A stretch of 64,000 bases of DNA, from positions 44,597,501 to 44,661,500 of the forward strand of contig BSBM01000106.1 of assembly GCA_027924585.1 (NCBI GenBank), read 5' to 3'. Made by a program: the position numbers and the translations under genes. The DNA is from Larix kaempferi (taxonomy: Eukaryota > Streptophyta > Pinopsida > Pinales > Pinaceae). Below, one piece after another: positions 36,450 through 48,205 of the stretch (its first letter is position 1; each line of letters begins with the position of its first letter). The notes beneath the pieces are model-generated. The model saw only the letters and a program-made list of their open reading frames with translations, was not told the origin of the DNA and ran no database searches.

Positions 36450-39355
36450 TCAATGTGCAGAACTTGTCACTCTCAAACAACTTCGCAAAAATTGGAATGG
36501 GTCCTTTGCCAATGGTTTTGTAAATATGTGTGCAACTTGATCTTCAAACCTGCAAAATTCTAAACAAATTTCTTTGTTGTTTATAAATTCTCTGATAAAA
36601 TGATACCTTGTGTCGATGTGCTTGCTTCTCTTGTGAAACACATGATTCTTTGATAGTTCAATTGCTGAATTGTTATCGCAGTACATGACTGTGGGTTCTT
36701 GCTGATTCTACGACAGATCACTTAACATCCTCCGCATCCAAACTCCTTGACATGTAGTTCTTGTAGCTGCAACATACTCTGCTTCTGCTAAAGAAAGAGT
36801 TACTATGGGTTGTTTCTTTGAAGCCCATGATACAACACCTATTCCTACATGAAATGTATTCCCAGATGTGCTTTTTCTGTCATCCATGTTGCCTCCATTA
36901 TCATTGTTAGTGTATCCAATGAGTTTGAAATTTTCTGAGGTTGAATACAAAATACCAAAGTCTTTTGTTCCACTTACATACCTCATAATTTTTTTAGCTG
37001 CTTGCCAATGCGAGTATTTTGGTGACTCCATGAATCTTGAGATTAGGCTGACTCCATACATGATGTCTGGCCTTATTGCTGTAAGATACATAAGGCTGCC
37101 AACAAGCCTTTTAAACAGCGTAGGATCTACAGTGGATCCATCATCATCCTTGCTTAATTTCAAACTTGTTATCACTGGTGTTGGAGCTATCTTGCAATTT
37201 AACATCTTAAACCTGTTCAAGACATCACTTGCATACTTCGACTGTGATATAAATATACCATTTTCAAACTGCTAGACTTCAATGCCCAGAAAATACTTCA
37301 TAAGCCCCAAATTAGTCATTTCAAATTCACTTTCTATGACTGTTCTAAATTCTTCAATGCCAAAATCACTAGTAAATATTAAATCATCTACATATAGGCA
37401 GACAACTAGCTTATTACCTTCCTTGTTAATCTTTGTGTACAGCGTTGGCTCACATTCACTTCTGTGAAATCCATTCTGAATGAGGTATGAGTCAATGCGA
37501 CTATACCAAGGTATAGGAGCTTGCTTCAAACCATAGAGTGTCTTTTTTAGTTTGTACACTTTGTGTCCTTGTCCTGGGACTTCATATCCTTGTGGTTGCT
37601 CAACATATACTTCTTCCTCCAAATAACCATTTAGAAATGCGGACTTAACATCCATTTGATAAACAGGCCCTTTCTTTTGTGCTGCGATGGCCAAAACTGT
37701 TCTGATTGTATCCATTCATGCTACAGGTGCAAAGGTTTCATTGAAGTCTATGCCAGGCTGTTGTGTGAATACCCTTGGTACCAATATTTCCTTGTGCTTC
37801 TTCACATTTCCATCAGCATCTTTCTTGGTCTTATAAATCCATTTCACGCTTATCACATCATTGTCCTTAGGAACATCAACCAGTCCCCATGTTTGATTCT
37901 TCTCAATGCATTCTATTTCTTCATCCATGGCTTGTGCCCAAACTTTCTCTTCAACTGCTTCTTCAAATGTTAAAGGATCATTAAATTGAGAAAATAATGC
38001 AAAACATGAGAATGAATTAGGTGTACCAGCATCATATATCTCACGCAGACTTCTTGTCCTTGGCGAAGTTGCTGGTGTCGAACTACACGAACTGCTTGAT
38101 GGAGTTTGCTGCGCACTTGGTGAGCTTGACGGAGTAGCTTGAGCTACTCCTTGTGTTGGAGCATGTTGCACAATCCTTGGAGTAGACAGAGCTGTGCAAT
38201 TCTGATTTACATGTGGAGTCTCATCCACATCTTCTGCACTGTCATCATGTTCAACATGTGACATGATTTTCACATTATTTTCTACGGTTCTATCCCATGC
38301 TTCATTTTCTGCAAACTGAACATCACGACTGATGATGACTTTCCTTGCAATAGGATCATAAAACTTGTATGCTTTTGTGTCTTCAGAATATCCAATAAAA
38401 ATACATTTATGTCCCTTTTTATCTAATTTCCTTCTTACATCATCTGGAACATGTGTGTATGCTACACAACCAAAAACTTTTAAATGTGAAACACTATGTT
38501 TCATACCTGTCCATGCTTCCTGCAGAAATTTGTTCTTCATGCTTTTCGTCGAACATCGATTCATGATGTACACATCATTTCTCATTACTTCAGCCCAATA
38601 TTCATTTGATAGATGCACGGCTGCCAACATGTTGCGTGCCATCTCCATGATGGTTCTGTTCTTCATCTCTGCAATACCATTCTGCTGCGGTGTATACCAC
38701 ACAGTGAATTGCTTCTGTATGCCATGATTTTTACAGAAGTTTAAAAAATCATTTGAGACATACTCACCACCTCTGTCTGTTCTTAATATCTTAATGTTGT
38801 GTCCACTTTGCTTCTCCACAAGTGCCTTGAACTGCTGAAAACAATCAAATGCATCAAATTTTTGTTTTAGAAAATAGAACCATGTTTTTCTTATGAAATC
38901 ATCTATGAAAGTGAGAATATAAGCGTGTCCTCCCATGGACGGTGTTTTCATCGATCCACAAATATCGGAGTGCACAATTTCAAGTGGTGCACGAGCTCTG
39001 TATGACTTGCCTACTGGAAAAGTCTCTCTGTGCTTATCGATCAATGGAAATCCTCTGGCTTATCGATCAATGGCAATCTTTTCACCATGTCCTTCATGTG
39101 CAGTAGCTTCAACCCACCAAAGTTCAGATGTCCAAATCTGAAATGCCATAACCAGGATTCATCCTTCATTTCTGTTTGAAACGCAGTTTGCATTGCGCTG
39201 TCTTTTTCTTCCTCTGTGCAATGAATGTCTGCTCCTTTGCTTTCTGCTTTGAATGCAGATCCAGAATTTTCATTTTGATCTGCATGAACAACTTGAGTTG
39301 TCTTTCCTCTTATGATGGGTCTTATCCTTAAAGGAAACAAGCGGTTGCTTGTCAT
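36450..39355 (-). pseudogene. Copia B pol: integrase, reverse transcriptase, RNase H
   Basis: Integrase begins with WLWHFRFGHLNFGGL (39355-39041). A short rearrangement at 39040-39065, where CTTATCGATCAATGG occurs twice, removes the CxxC half of its zinc site and shifts frame. From 39044 one frame runs to the end. It includes the integrase catalytic triad (HSDICG, RTDRGGEY, QQNGIAE), RT (FLNGYLEEEVYVEQP, LYGLKQAP, CLYVDDLI) and RNase H (AEAEYVAATRTTCQGVW, YCDNNSAIELSKN, HIDTRYHFIRE, FTKPLAKD). In-frame stops lie at 37716 (TGA), 37272 (TAG) and 36708 (TAG), all readable as C-to-T changes. The product would have reverse-transcribed and inserted the element. This copy cannot. Confidence 0.9.
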
Positions 39356-39359
39356 CTGT

Positions 39360-40671
39360 ACTTCAACAATTAACTGATTACTGGGAAATATGTCCTAGAT
39401 CACACAACGTTTCCCTACCATGTGAACTTTGTAACCTTTTTCCAACAGCTGACCAATGCTCATCAGGTTATGCTTCAAACCTTGAAAATAATACACATCA
39501 GGCATAAATTTATGCTCCCCCTATTTTGTTATAATATCAACAGTACCCTTACCCAAAACAGTAACTTGAATGTTGTTTCCAAGTGTTACATCAGTTTGAA
39601 CTGATTTATCTAGACTAGAAAATAGATTTAAATTATCAGTCATGTGATTGCTATAGCTTGAGTCTAAATACCATATGTCATTTGGACTTTCTTGGACAGC
39701 ATTGCATTCCAGTGGAGATGCGCATGCTAAGAATAGTGAGCTATTCGGATCACTGTTGTTGCTTGACTGTGCTTCACCTTGCTTTCCTTGGTCATATTGC
39801 TTCTTCCTGCATTCATATGCGAAGTGTCCATACGTCTTACAGTAATGACATTGAATTTTTGATTTATCATACCTTTTTCCACTTGGTTGATTGGGGGTCT
39901 GATTCTGGCCTCTACCAGTGACTTACGTAGGGCTATTGCTGTGACCTCCTCTGAAAGAACTTCGTCCTCTACCTCTAGAGTTTGATCTCCGCCTGCCTTT
40001 TCCACCGCTTATGGATGATTGTGCTGCGAATGCACCTTCCAGCGATGTATCTGAACTGCTAATTCTATGTTCATATTGAGTAATAAGGCTTGCAACTCAT
40101 CAATAGTAAATGTGGACAAATCTTTATTCTCCTCCAAGATTACAACCAAAGATTCAAATTTCTTTGGAAGAACTCTAAGAACTTTTTCCACAACTCTTTG
40201 GTCACCTAAAGTTTCTCTATGAGACTTTATTTGATTAACCAGACCAATAGCACGAGTATAGAATGAGTCTACTGACTCTATGTTTTTCATTGACAAAAAT
40301 TCAAAATCTCTTCTAAGAATCTGAAGTTTGACAGTTTTTGCCTTGTTGAAACCTTGATATGCAGTTTCCAGTGTGTCCCATGCTTCCTTTGTTGACTGCG
40401 CTGCTGCTACTCTTGGGAGTATAGATTCATGTGTTGCTTGATATATGTGGAACAACACCTTTCCATCTTTCTTCCTCTGTTCCCTCAAGACATCCTTCTC
40501 ATCTTGTGTGAGACTATTGTATGCTACTGCATCTCCTGGTTCTACATAACCAGTCTGGACTATGTCCCATACATCTTGACCTCTAAACAAAGCCTTCATA
40601 GTTAGAGACCAATATTCACAATTTTTACTAGAAAATATTGGGGTTTGCAAATTACCCGAAGTGGAAGCCAT
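39360..40671 (-). pseudogene. Copia B gag and protease
   Basis: Gag starts with MASTSGNLQTPIFSSKNCEY at 40671 and is open to 40009. It has the usual helical Gag core (WDIVQTGYVEP, AWDTLETAYQG, LQILRRDFEFL). A one-base frameshift near 40075-40085 moves the true reading to another frame. That frame carries a CCHC zinc knuckle (CHYCKTYGHFAYEC, about 39850-39809) and the protease region WYLDSSYSNHMTDNL, where the usual catalytic D-S-G reads D-S-S. Stops also fall near 39926, 39518 and 39395. Start choice: first ATG after the primer-binding site, about 50 bp from it, with a normal N terminus for the family. Confidence 0.85.
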
Positions 40672-40720
40672 TCTTAATCACTTTTCCCTTATGTAAATAC
40701 AATCTCTACTTTCCGTAAAA

Positions 40721-40735
40721 CAGGCTTTGATACCA
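40721..40735 (-). other. Copia B primer-binding site
   Basis: The minus strand reads TGGTATCAAAGCCTG two bases after the 5' LTR. It is complementary to the 3' end of initiator-Met tRNA with one mismatch (TGGTATCAGAGC is usual). Confidence 0.8.
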
Positions 40736-40737
40736 GA

Positions 40738-41883
40738 TCAAGGGAAAAGGGCACGCACAGTCAATTGAAAATTTACTACACAATACATGAATATTTCTTT
40801 TCTTTTACTAAGGACATGCACTAGACCTAGCAAATATTGTGCTTTAATTTTTCTCCGACTTTACTTCACAAATTAATTGCGCAGATATGAGTTGCGCAAT
40901 TCACCTTTTAGTGCATGCAGATTAACTATGCATTTCTACTTTCTACTACGCAAAGATTAACTGCGCGACTCTACTTTCTACTGCACAGTTAAACTTTGCG
41001 CAAATGCACAAAACTTAACTTTGCTCAATACTTTACTTTACATGAATTGCACACTTCTCTAACTTTGCGGAACTTGACTTTGCGCACTTCATAGAAATTA
41101 CTTTTGCACACACTTTTCACTATTACAAAGATTAACTACGCAGTTAACTTTGTATACCTATCTAACTGCGCATAACCCAAACTTAAACAAACTTTGTATA
41201 AATGAACTTCATGCTAAAACATAAGAACCGAAATATATGTAGAAGTTACTGCATATTAAACTAGGGCATTCACCACCGTGAAATACTTAGAAATCTTGAT
41301 TTCTTTTACAACGCGTAAATGTAAACAACATTCACACAACTAAATATGAAGAATATGTGTGCAAAACAACATTTATCATTCTTGAGAATGAATACATAAA
41401 ACTATAGACTTATATAAATTACTCAGTAAAATAGAGTAACTTTACGCACTTACAGAGATATGATATTAACTTCAATCTTTTACATTGACACAGAGCTTGG
41501 GCTATTGAAATACTTCACGAGATTTACTTCTCTTCTTCACTTATCTCTATCTCTTCATCTCTTACAGAGCTTGGGCTCCTTACACATCTCTTATGCTATC
41601 TCTGTGAATGATTTACATTTATAGAGTTTCATTTCACTGACTCAAAATGGATTCGCTTGGAAGCTACAAGGTTTCATTAAAGACTGTAATAAATTCTACC
41701 TAAGAAAATCTGATCTTGCCGAATACAAGAGCAGCTACTTAAATACTAACATGATGTGCGCCGGATTGGTTGAAAACCGAATGACTATCTGACATTGCAG
41801 ACTAACAAACTGACCAACCGACTTCTGACAGAGCCGACGTAGTTAGATACGATATCAGCTCATTAATTATGATATTTCCAACA
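40738..41883 (-). repeat. Copia B 5' LTR
   Basis: 1146 bp. On the minus strand it opens TGTTGGAAATATC and closes CCCTTGA, so the terminal dinucleotides are TG and GA rather than TG and CA. TGCGCA-type words (ATTGCGCAG, GTTGCGCAA, TTTGCGCA, CTGCGCAT) recur between 40880 and 41180 and are better preserved than in the other LTR. Confidence 0.85.
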
Positions 41884-41888
41884 ATATT
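41884..41888. repeat. Target duplication ATATT, right of Copia B
   Basis: Same five bases as 35229-35233. Confidence 0.75.
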
Positions 41889-42996
41889 ATGAATAGAACC
41901 CATTACATCGTAGCTCAATAGAGTTCATGACAATACATTGTACAGTTCAAAATATGGAACCAAGGTACTAAACCCTACTACAAAAGAAGTCTTGAAGCAT
42001 TACATCTAGGGTTACATACTCAAGGTTGGGAAAAATAACACAAAAAGAATCCACCTATACATATTGATACCATGGCCATAGTTAGTTATGTGGGATTACC
42101 GAACCTTGGGATCCCTCTACTCGGATGGAAAACATACTTAGTTACCAACGAAAACCTTCCTGAATATGCAAAAGGGGAAGCAGTGTTAAATATCTATTTT
42201 ACACTACTAATAACAAAAGGATAATTCAGTAAATCTTAATAAAGGAAAAAATTACTTGTTACACTTAGAGGACAGAAATAATAGAGCCATCAATGCCAAT
42301 AGGGAGATCATTTCCTGTCATCAATGCACCATATATGTGCCTCCATAACTTATCCCTCTATAGGTTAACCAAGAAAAGGAAACTCTTTACAACTCTAGCG
42401 AGGTAAACTGACTCTTCCCGCAGCAAAGAGGAAGGAGCAAAGCTACCCTCTTGCTCCCTTCGCAATTGAATACTCGAACCTCCTCAAAACCCCAAAAGGT
42501 AGTGAAGTTTTGGTACTTGGTACTGAGACATTTAATGACACAAGAGTACATATTATGTGGAGTCTTAAAACCTTCACAGTACAGTATTTTTAGTTGCCAT
42601 CTCATCCAGTCCTTTACCAAACAATGCATAAAATACATCTAGTCCAAGATTGGAACCACGATACATGGGGTTTCCCTTAACCATCAAACAAGTAGACTTT
42701 AATTTTCACATAATCAATAATTAATGTCTATGTGGCTTCACATTACCTGCATGAGAATCAAGGTGTGTATTAGCATATAAACCATGCTAAGTAAACCTAT
42801 AAACCCATCTCTATCTAAGCAGCCCGAGTCTAGAAAAGGTAGTAAGAGTGAAATCCAAACAAACATTAGTACGATTTTTGAAGGTATAAGGTCAATATAT
42901 GATATATGTCTTTTACCTCATCATAAGGCTAAAGTCAAAGCAGTAAATTATCTCCTTTTTAGTTTGTTAATAACATAAAAAATAGGCACCATGACA
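41889..42996 (+). repeat. 5' LTR of Gypsy C, right part
   Basis: Continues the LTR interrupted by Copia B and ends at CATGACA, three bases before the primer-binding site. No gene is visible; the open frames here are short and on both strands. Confidence 0.45.
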
Positions 42997-42999
42997 ATA

Positions 43000-43011
43000 T
43001 GGTATTAGAGC
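43000..43011 (+). other. Gypsy C primer-binding site
   Basis: TGGTATTAGAGC matches the initiator-Met tRNA complement TGGTATCAGAGC with one C-to-T difference. Confidence 0.75.
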
Positions 43012-43106
43012 GAATTTTAAAACACTTGGACCTTATCCTACTATGAGAAACTGATAAAAAGAAAGATGTGATACAGATTGACTACATAGAAGAAAGAATA
43101 CATAAA

Positions 43107-44255
43107 ATGAATTTACCAAATCCTGCACAACCTCAACTGCCAAATAATTTCGATGATCAACTATCTGTTATTATGCAATTGTATTCTTTATCACTTAGGA
43201 TAGCAAGCACTCAAGAAGAGCTCGAAAGAAAGTGGTGAGTTTTAAGCGAGGAAGACGAAAGAAATCAACCAGCTTGAATTCTGTAGAACCAGAATTGATA
43301 CATAAAGATCATGGCAGAAAATTTAGAACAACAGGACCTGATGAGAGCAGAAGGAGGAAACAGGGAACTATCGATAGACTCAAATGAAAGAAAGTCTGAA
43401 ATGTTGGATACAGTATGAAGCTTGAAGGATGAAATTCAAATCTATAAAACTGATAATGAAAGATTGATAAGAATGCAAGAAGATGAACAAAAATTAAATG
43501 CTATGTTATTGCAATATATTTCAAAAAGGAGAAGGAACAGATCACCCGATCAAACCTCCAGTCATACCAATGGAGAAAATCTAAACAAGGAACGTTATGA
43601 CAGAACTGAAAATATGAATGTAAAGAATGTGCATCAAGCTAAAAGTATTGAAGACTCAGGCGAGTTAAAAATTCCATATTTAAAGAAACAGAAAATCATT
43701 GGTGTGGTAAAATCGGGTAATGAAGATGAAACGTGGTTGTACGCAATGAAAATTTATTCTCAATTGTATAATTATTCTAGTAATCTAAAGGTCAAGATGG
43801 AAATATATAAATTGACAGGAAAAGCAGCCATATGGTGGATATGGTGGAAAGATCTTAAAGTAGTTAGGGGAATTAGGGACAAAGAAGTCGAGTGGAAAAA
43901 TTTTAAGAAATTTTTCACAAAGAAATATATGACTGAACAATTTTTTGACCAAAAAGAGAAGGAATTTTTTGAATTAAAGCTAGGACAAATGACGAGGGAA
44001 GGATTTGTCACTAAATTCATGGAAATGCTATGTTATGTGAGAAAGATAGCACTGGACAAAACAAAACAAAACAAAACAAGGTTGGAAGACAATATAGTGA
44101 GAAAGATAGCAGAACAAAGTCGGGGTGGAATTAAGTGTTCGGGATGTAGTGGGCCACTTTATTTTAGAGACTTCCCACATAAGGAAATGAGTCTTGGAAC
44201 ATTACACAATATTCAAGAAGGTATATCAGTTAATGACATAGCCAAAATGCCATGA
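43107..44255 (+). pseudogene. Gypsy C gag
   Basis: The frame starts at ATG 43107 (MNLPNPAQPQLP), about 95 bp after the primer-binding site, and is broken by stops near 43236, 43275 and 43290. It is open from 43422 to 44255. The coiled region EIQIYKTDNERLIRMQEDEQ and the Gag core (YAMKIYSQLYNYSSNLKVKM, WKNFKKFFTKKYMTEQFF) match in order the gag of Gypsy D on the other strand, so both belong to one family. The CCHC knuckle is degenerate (CSGCSGPLYFRDFP). An AAACAAAACAAAACAAAAC slippage-type run lies near 44060. Confidence 0.8.
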
Positions 44256-46137
44256 ATCATTGTTGCACTCGATAATCGTCAAGCCACTCAACAACCATCT
44301 ATGGTCGAGGTAGAAGGTAAAGTTCAAAACTGTCCAACTTTTGTATTAATTGATCTAGGATCTAGTTTGAGATATATGTCTATAAATATAGTTGAAAAAT
44401 GTAAGATGATTAAGCTTATACATAAAATTCCTAGCTGTTCCAATTAGCCACAAGAGAAAAACGTAAAGTGACAGAAATTGTAGAAAACTGCTACCTAAAA
44501 TTTAACCAGATGGAGACACAAATAAATATGAACATAGTTCCCTTAGGATCCTATGAAATTTTAATCTTCATGGATTACCTCAAAAAAAAAAGGTCATATT
44601 AAATTGTTTTGATAACATTTTTACCTATGTGGATGATGAAGGAAACAACAAAACCATCATTGGAATCCCAAGAAAGATTATTGCACAAAATATTTATGTG
44701 ATCCAATTAAAGAAGAATGAAAGAAAATGTTGCAAACTATATGATGTTCATATTTTGAATGGTGTGGGTGAATAAAAAACTCATTAGAATATTTGGTAGT
44801 CTTTAGAGAATGCAGGGATGTATTTCCAAATGAACTCCATAGATTTCCAACTAAAAGGGATATTGATTTTTCAATCAATTTAGCACGAGGATCCACCCTT
44901 GTTTCAAAAGCTCCATATAGGATGAGCAAACATGAATTGATAGAATTGAAGATCCAACTCCAAGACCTTTTAAGAAAAAATTACATCATACCTAGTGTAT
45001 CACCTTGGGGAGCACAAGTCATTTTCGTCAAGAAAAAGAATGGCACGTTCAGATTGTGTATTAACTACAGACAGTTAAATAAAATGACTATAAAAAATAA
45101 GTATCCCTTGCCTAGGATTGATGACCTGTTTGATCAATTTTATGGAGCCAAATTATTTTCCAAAATAGAGCTAAGGTTAGGCTACCATGAGATAAGGATT
45201 AAATATGAGGATATCCATAAGACGACTTTCCATACTAGATATGGGTACTACAAATTTGTAGTAGTACCTTTCAGTCTAACCAGTGTACCTGCAGTATTTA
45301 TGTGCTTAATGAACATTGTGTTCAACAAAATTTTGGATAATTTTGTGATAATATTTATTGATGACATAATAGTTTACTCAAAAAATGAGGAGAAACATGA
45401 ACAACATTAAAGGATAGTTCTGCAAACCTCAATTCAACTTTATGCCAAATTCAGTAGATGTGAAGTTTTTCAAAATAAGGTACAATATTTGGGTCATATC
45501 ATCTTAACTGAAGTGATATCAGTAGATCCTGATAAAATTAAAGCAATTAATGAATGGCCAATTCCCAAGGATGTGTGAGATGTTAGGTCATTTATGGGCC
45601 TGGATGGGTATTATAGAAGGTTCATCAAGGGTTTTTCTAAATTGGATCATCCCATGACTTCTCTGCAAAGAAAAGGAATCAGATTTCATTGGATTGAAAG
45701 TTGCAAAGACAACTTTCAAAATCTAAAATATTCATTAACAACAGCTCTAGTATTGAAGATTGTTGATCCTCATAAAGACTTTGTATGATGCGTGTAAGGA
45801 TGGTGTGGGAGGAGTATTATCGCAAGAAGGTCATGTAATAAGCTATGATTCTAGGAAGTTGAAAACACATGAGTTGAATTATGCCACACATGATTTAGAA
45901 TTAATAGTTATCATACATGCCCTAAAGATGTGGCATCACTATTTAATAGGTAGAAAAAATCCTTCTCCCGCAGATAACATAGGGATGGAATTTTTATTTG
46001 AGCAACTAAACCTTAATGCTAGACAGGCTCAGTGGTTATCCTTTTTAAGTGAATATGAATTTGAGATAAAGTATATCAAAGGAAAGGAAAATAAGGTAGC
46101 AGATTCCTTAAGCAAGAAAACTCATGTGTTATGTGTT
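44256..46137 (+). pseudogene. Gypsy C protease, reverse transcriptase, RNase H (integrase missing)
   Basis: Protease survives as LIDLGSSLRYMS, where Gypsy D has [11 protein letters not shown]. After a frame-broken stretch, RT is open at 44793-45410, with [40 protein letters not shown] and the catalytic [10 protein letters not shown]. The thumb follows with GLDGYYRRFIKGFSKLDHP. RNase H is open at 45760-46137 ([52 protein letters not shown]). Immediately after the RNase H end, at 46138, the sequence turns into an LTR-type TGTAACATCCCC. Integrase, chromodomain and polypurine tract are absent. Confidence 0.85.
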
Positions 46138-47335
46138 TGTAACATCCCCAAATTTCACCAAAAATTTAAAATTTTCTATGCAATAATTAATGCTAATATT
46201 TGTTATGCGGAAAGTATGAAAATGATAACTTAATCTTTTCAATAACAATTCAGCTATGTTTATGACGACACCTACTTAGTCACCAACAATTGTCAATTGT
46301 TTTTAAATGTGTCGAAATGTCGTAATGCTGTAATATTTTGTTATGTCGTAACTACTTCTAGTTCTATGCATCTATTTTCGTTGTCTGGATGTTTGCTTAA
46401 ACAAAACATTTATCATTTTGAATGTCGTAATCGGAAATGATGTGATTCTATAGCTGTATTCATGAATATGATTTCTAATTCTTTTCTTTCTTTGGAGGAA
46501 GGGGTTTTAAGGGTACCCCGTGGCTTACTTAACTATTATATAGCTAATGCATTGATTATTTCTATATAGCACTTGCAGGTAAGAATTATGCTATTCTAGT
46601 TTTAAGAGTTGACAATCGAATATTTAAGTGAGGTAAGTCATTCTGTTTTCAAAATTTTATGTTAAAATCTACATCGTTGGCACGCACGTAAAGTTATTAG
46701 CTTAATGCTTAGAAGCATAGCCTAGTCATGCTATTAAATATGATAACGTGACATTTATAACTATGGCCCATTTAATGAGTAATATTTAGGGCTTTCGGAC
46801 ATTAATGTCTCTTCTTTCATGTTAGAGTAGGCATGTGTTAAAATTGTTTTTGGTAAGGGATTGATATTCCATATTGTAACACTTGTTTAATTTTTATGTT
46901 AAAACATGTAAATTTTCTATGTCTAAACCCTTTGTAATTATATGGTGGCGGTTACATACTTACCATATTAATTTTAAACTATAGATCAAAAGATAAGGGT
47001 CCTTGCACGAAGTTGAGGGACCCTTTAGATGCAATCATGCATTCGCAAAATGCGCGAGTATTCAGTAAAACCAAAATGCGCAACCGTTTCGTAGACCTAG
47101 GAATGGGTGGGTTTTGAGCCTTCCATGTCAGTTAACATGTAGGATAGGATTCCATAATGCGCGCACATTATGGATCACTATAATACGCACGTGTTATGGA
47201 TCACTATAACGTGCGTGTGTTATTGTAATCATCAAAACCTTATTCAATAGTTTACTTAATAGTTTCTATGGGTTAGGAGGTTACACAGGGATTTGGTGTT
47301 AGGGGCTTAGGGATTATAGATGCAGGGTGGTTAGT
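46138..47335 (-). repeat. Fragment of a Gypsy D-family LTR
   Basis: TGTAACATCCCC at 46138 matches the terminus of the solo LTR at 27723. About 385 bp further is the module GGGTACCCCGTGGCTTACTTA and CAGGTAAG (46511-46583), shared with the LTRs at 27.99, 48.42, 57.88 and 58.97 kb. The opposite end (GTATGTTACA) is not found, so this is a truncated LTR that replaces the integrase part of Gypsy C. Its orientation is assigned by the shared terminus. Confidence 0.55.
47074..47223. repeat. Palindrome cluster (arm-6 nt core-arm), left cluster
   Basis: CCATAATG-CGCGCA-CATTATGG (47152-47173) is perfect. ATAATA-CGCACG-TGTTAT (47180-47197), ATAACG-TGCGTG-TGTTAT (47206-47223) and AAATG-CGCAAC-CGTTT (47074-47089) are near-perfect, each mismatch being a transition. 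All share a six-base GC core and AT-rich arms. The last two of the 47.15-47.22 group are linked by a repeated GGATCACTATAA. Confidence 0.75.
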
Positions 47336-47339
47336 GGTA

Positions 47340-47811
47340 TGGGAAGGGGGATTAGGAGAGAGCGAGAGGGGGGAGGGAGAGAGAAAGAGAGGGGGAGTGG
47401 CGAGACAGGTGTAGAAGCAAGGAAGAGAGAGTGAGAGATGGGGGGTTAGTTAGGGGTAAGGGGATAGGAGGTGGGTTAGTGATGGGGAGAGAGAGAGAGA
47501 CTGAGAGAGGGGGTTAGTAATAGTTAGGGTTGGGGGAAGGAGGGAGAGAAAGAGAGGAGAGGGTGTTATTTGTAGGGAGTGAGAAAGAGATATGGGAGGT
47601 GTGGTTTGAGGTAGGTGGAGGTGTAGGGAAGAGAGAGAGACTAAGAGAGCCCCAGTTAGTAAGGGCTAGGGAGAGGAGGGGGTTTTGGGCTAGGGGGAGT
47701 AGCAAACAGATAGAAAGAGTAGGATGGTTAGGGATGGGGGAGAGGTTAGGGAGAGGGAGAGGGGGTTTAGAGAGAGAGAGAGAGAGAGGTGTAGAACCAA
47801 AGAAGAGAGAG
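47340..47811. repeat. GA/GGGTTAG-rich satellite block, left copy
   Basis: Purine-rich DNA with GAGAGAGA runs and GGGGGTTAGTAAGGGCTAGG-type words. It aligns in the same orientation with 62975-63300 (shared: TTTGTAGGGAGTGAGAAAGA, GGAAGAGAGAGAGAC, GTAGGATGGTTA). No coding. Confidence 0.8.
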
Positions 47812-48205
47812 TGATGACGATGATGATGATGATGATGATGACAATGATGATGATGAATATGATGATGATGATGAATATGGTGATGATGTTGACGATGATG
47901 ATTATGATGATGATGAAAAATATGAGGATGATCATGATCATGTTGACGATGATGATGATGATGAATATGATGATGAAGACGATGAAGATGATGGTGATAA
48001 CGACCACATTGATGATGATGATGATGCTGATGAGGAGGAGGAGGAGGAGAAGGAGGAGGAGGAAGAGAAAGATGGAGATGACGATGATGATGATGAAGAT
48101 GGTGAAGATGGTGATGAGGATGATTATGATGATGAAGATGATGATGAAGATGACAATGATGATGATGAAGATGAAGATGATGGCGATGAAGATGATGATG
48201 ATGAT
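47812..48205. repeat. GAT triplet microsatellite
   Basis: About 390 bp of GATGAT with GAA/GAG/GAC variants, ending exactly where the Gypsy D LTR starts. The His-, Ile- and Met-rich open frames on both strands are a triplet-repeat artefact. Confidence 0.9.

Larger units (their letters stand above)
35234..41883 (-). mobile_element. Copia B, complete nested Ty1/Copia element
   Basis: A 6650-bp minus-strand element with two LTRs, a primer-binding site, a polypurine tract, gag-pol remains and a 5-bp target duplication (ATATT). It is inserted in the presumed 5' LTR of the plus-strand Gypsy C. The LTRs are about 90% alike by eye over their first 200 bp, most differences being transitions. The coding region has one frameshift in gag, a small rearrangement in integrase and several stops, so it is not autonomous. 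It is the most complete Copia here. Confidence 0.85.

Noticed and set aside
39727-40005. 92-residue minus-strand frame in Copia B
   Set aside because: It overlaps the zinc-knuckle frame of gag in another phase; the knuckle frame carries the conserved C-C-H-C residues.
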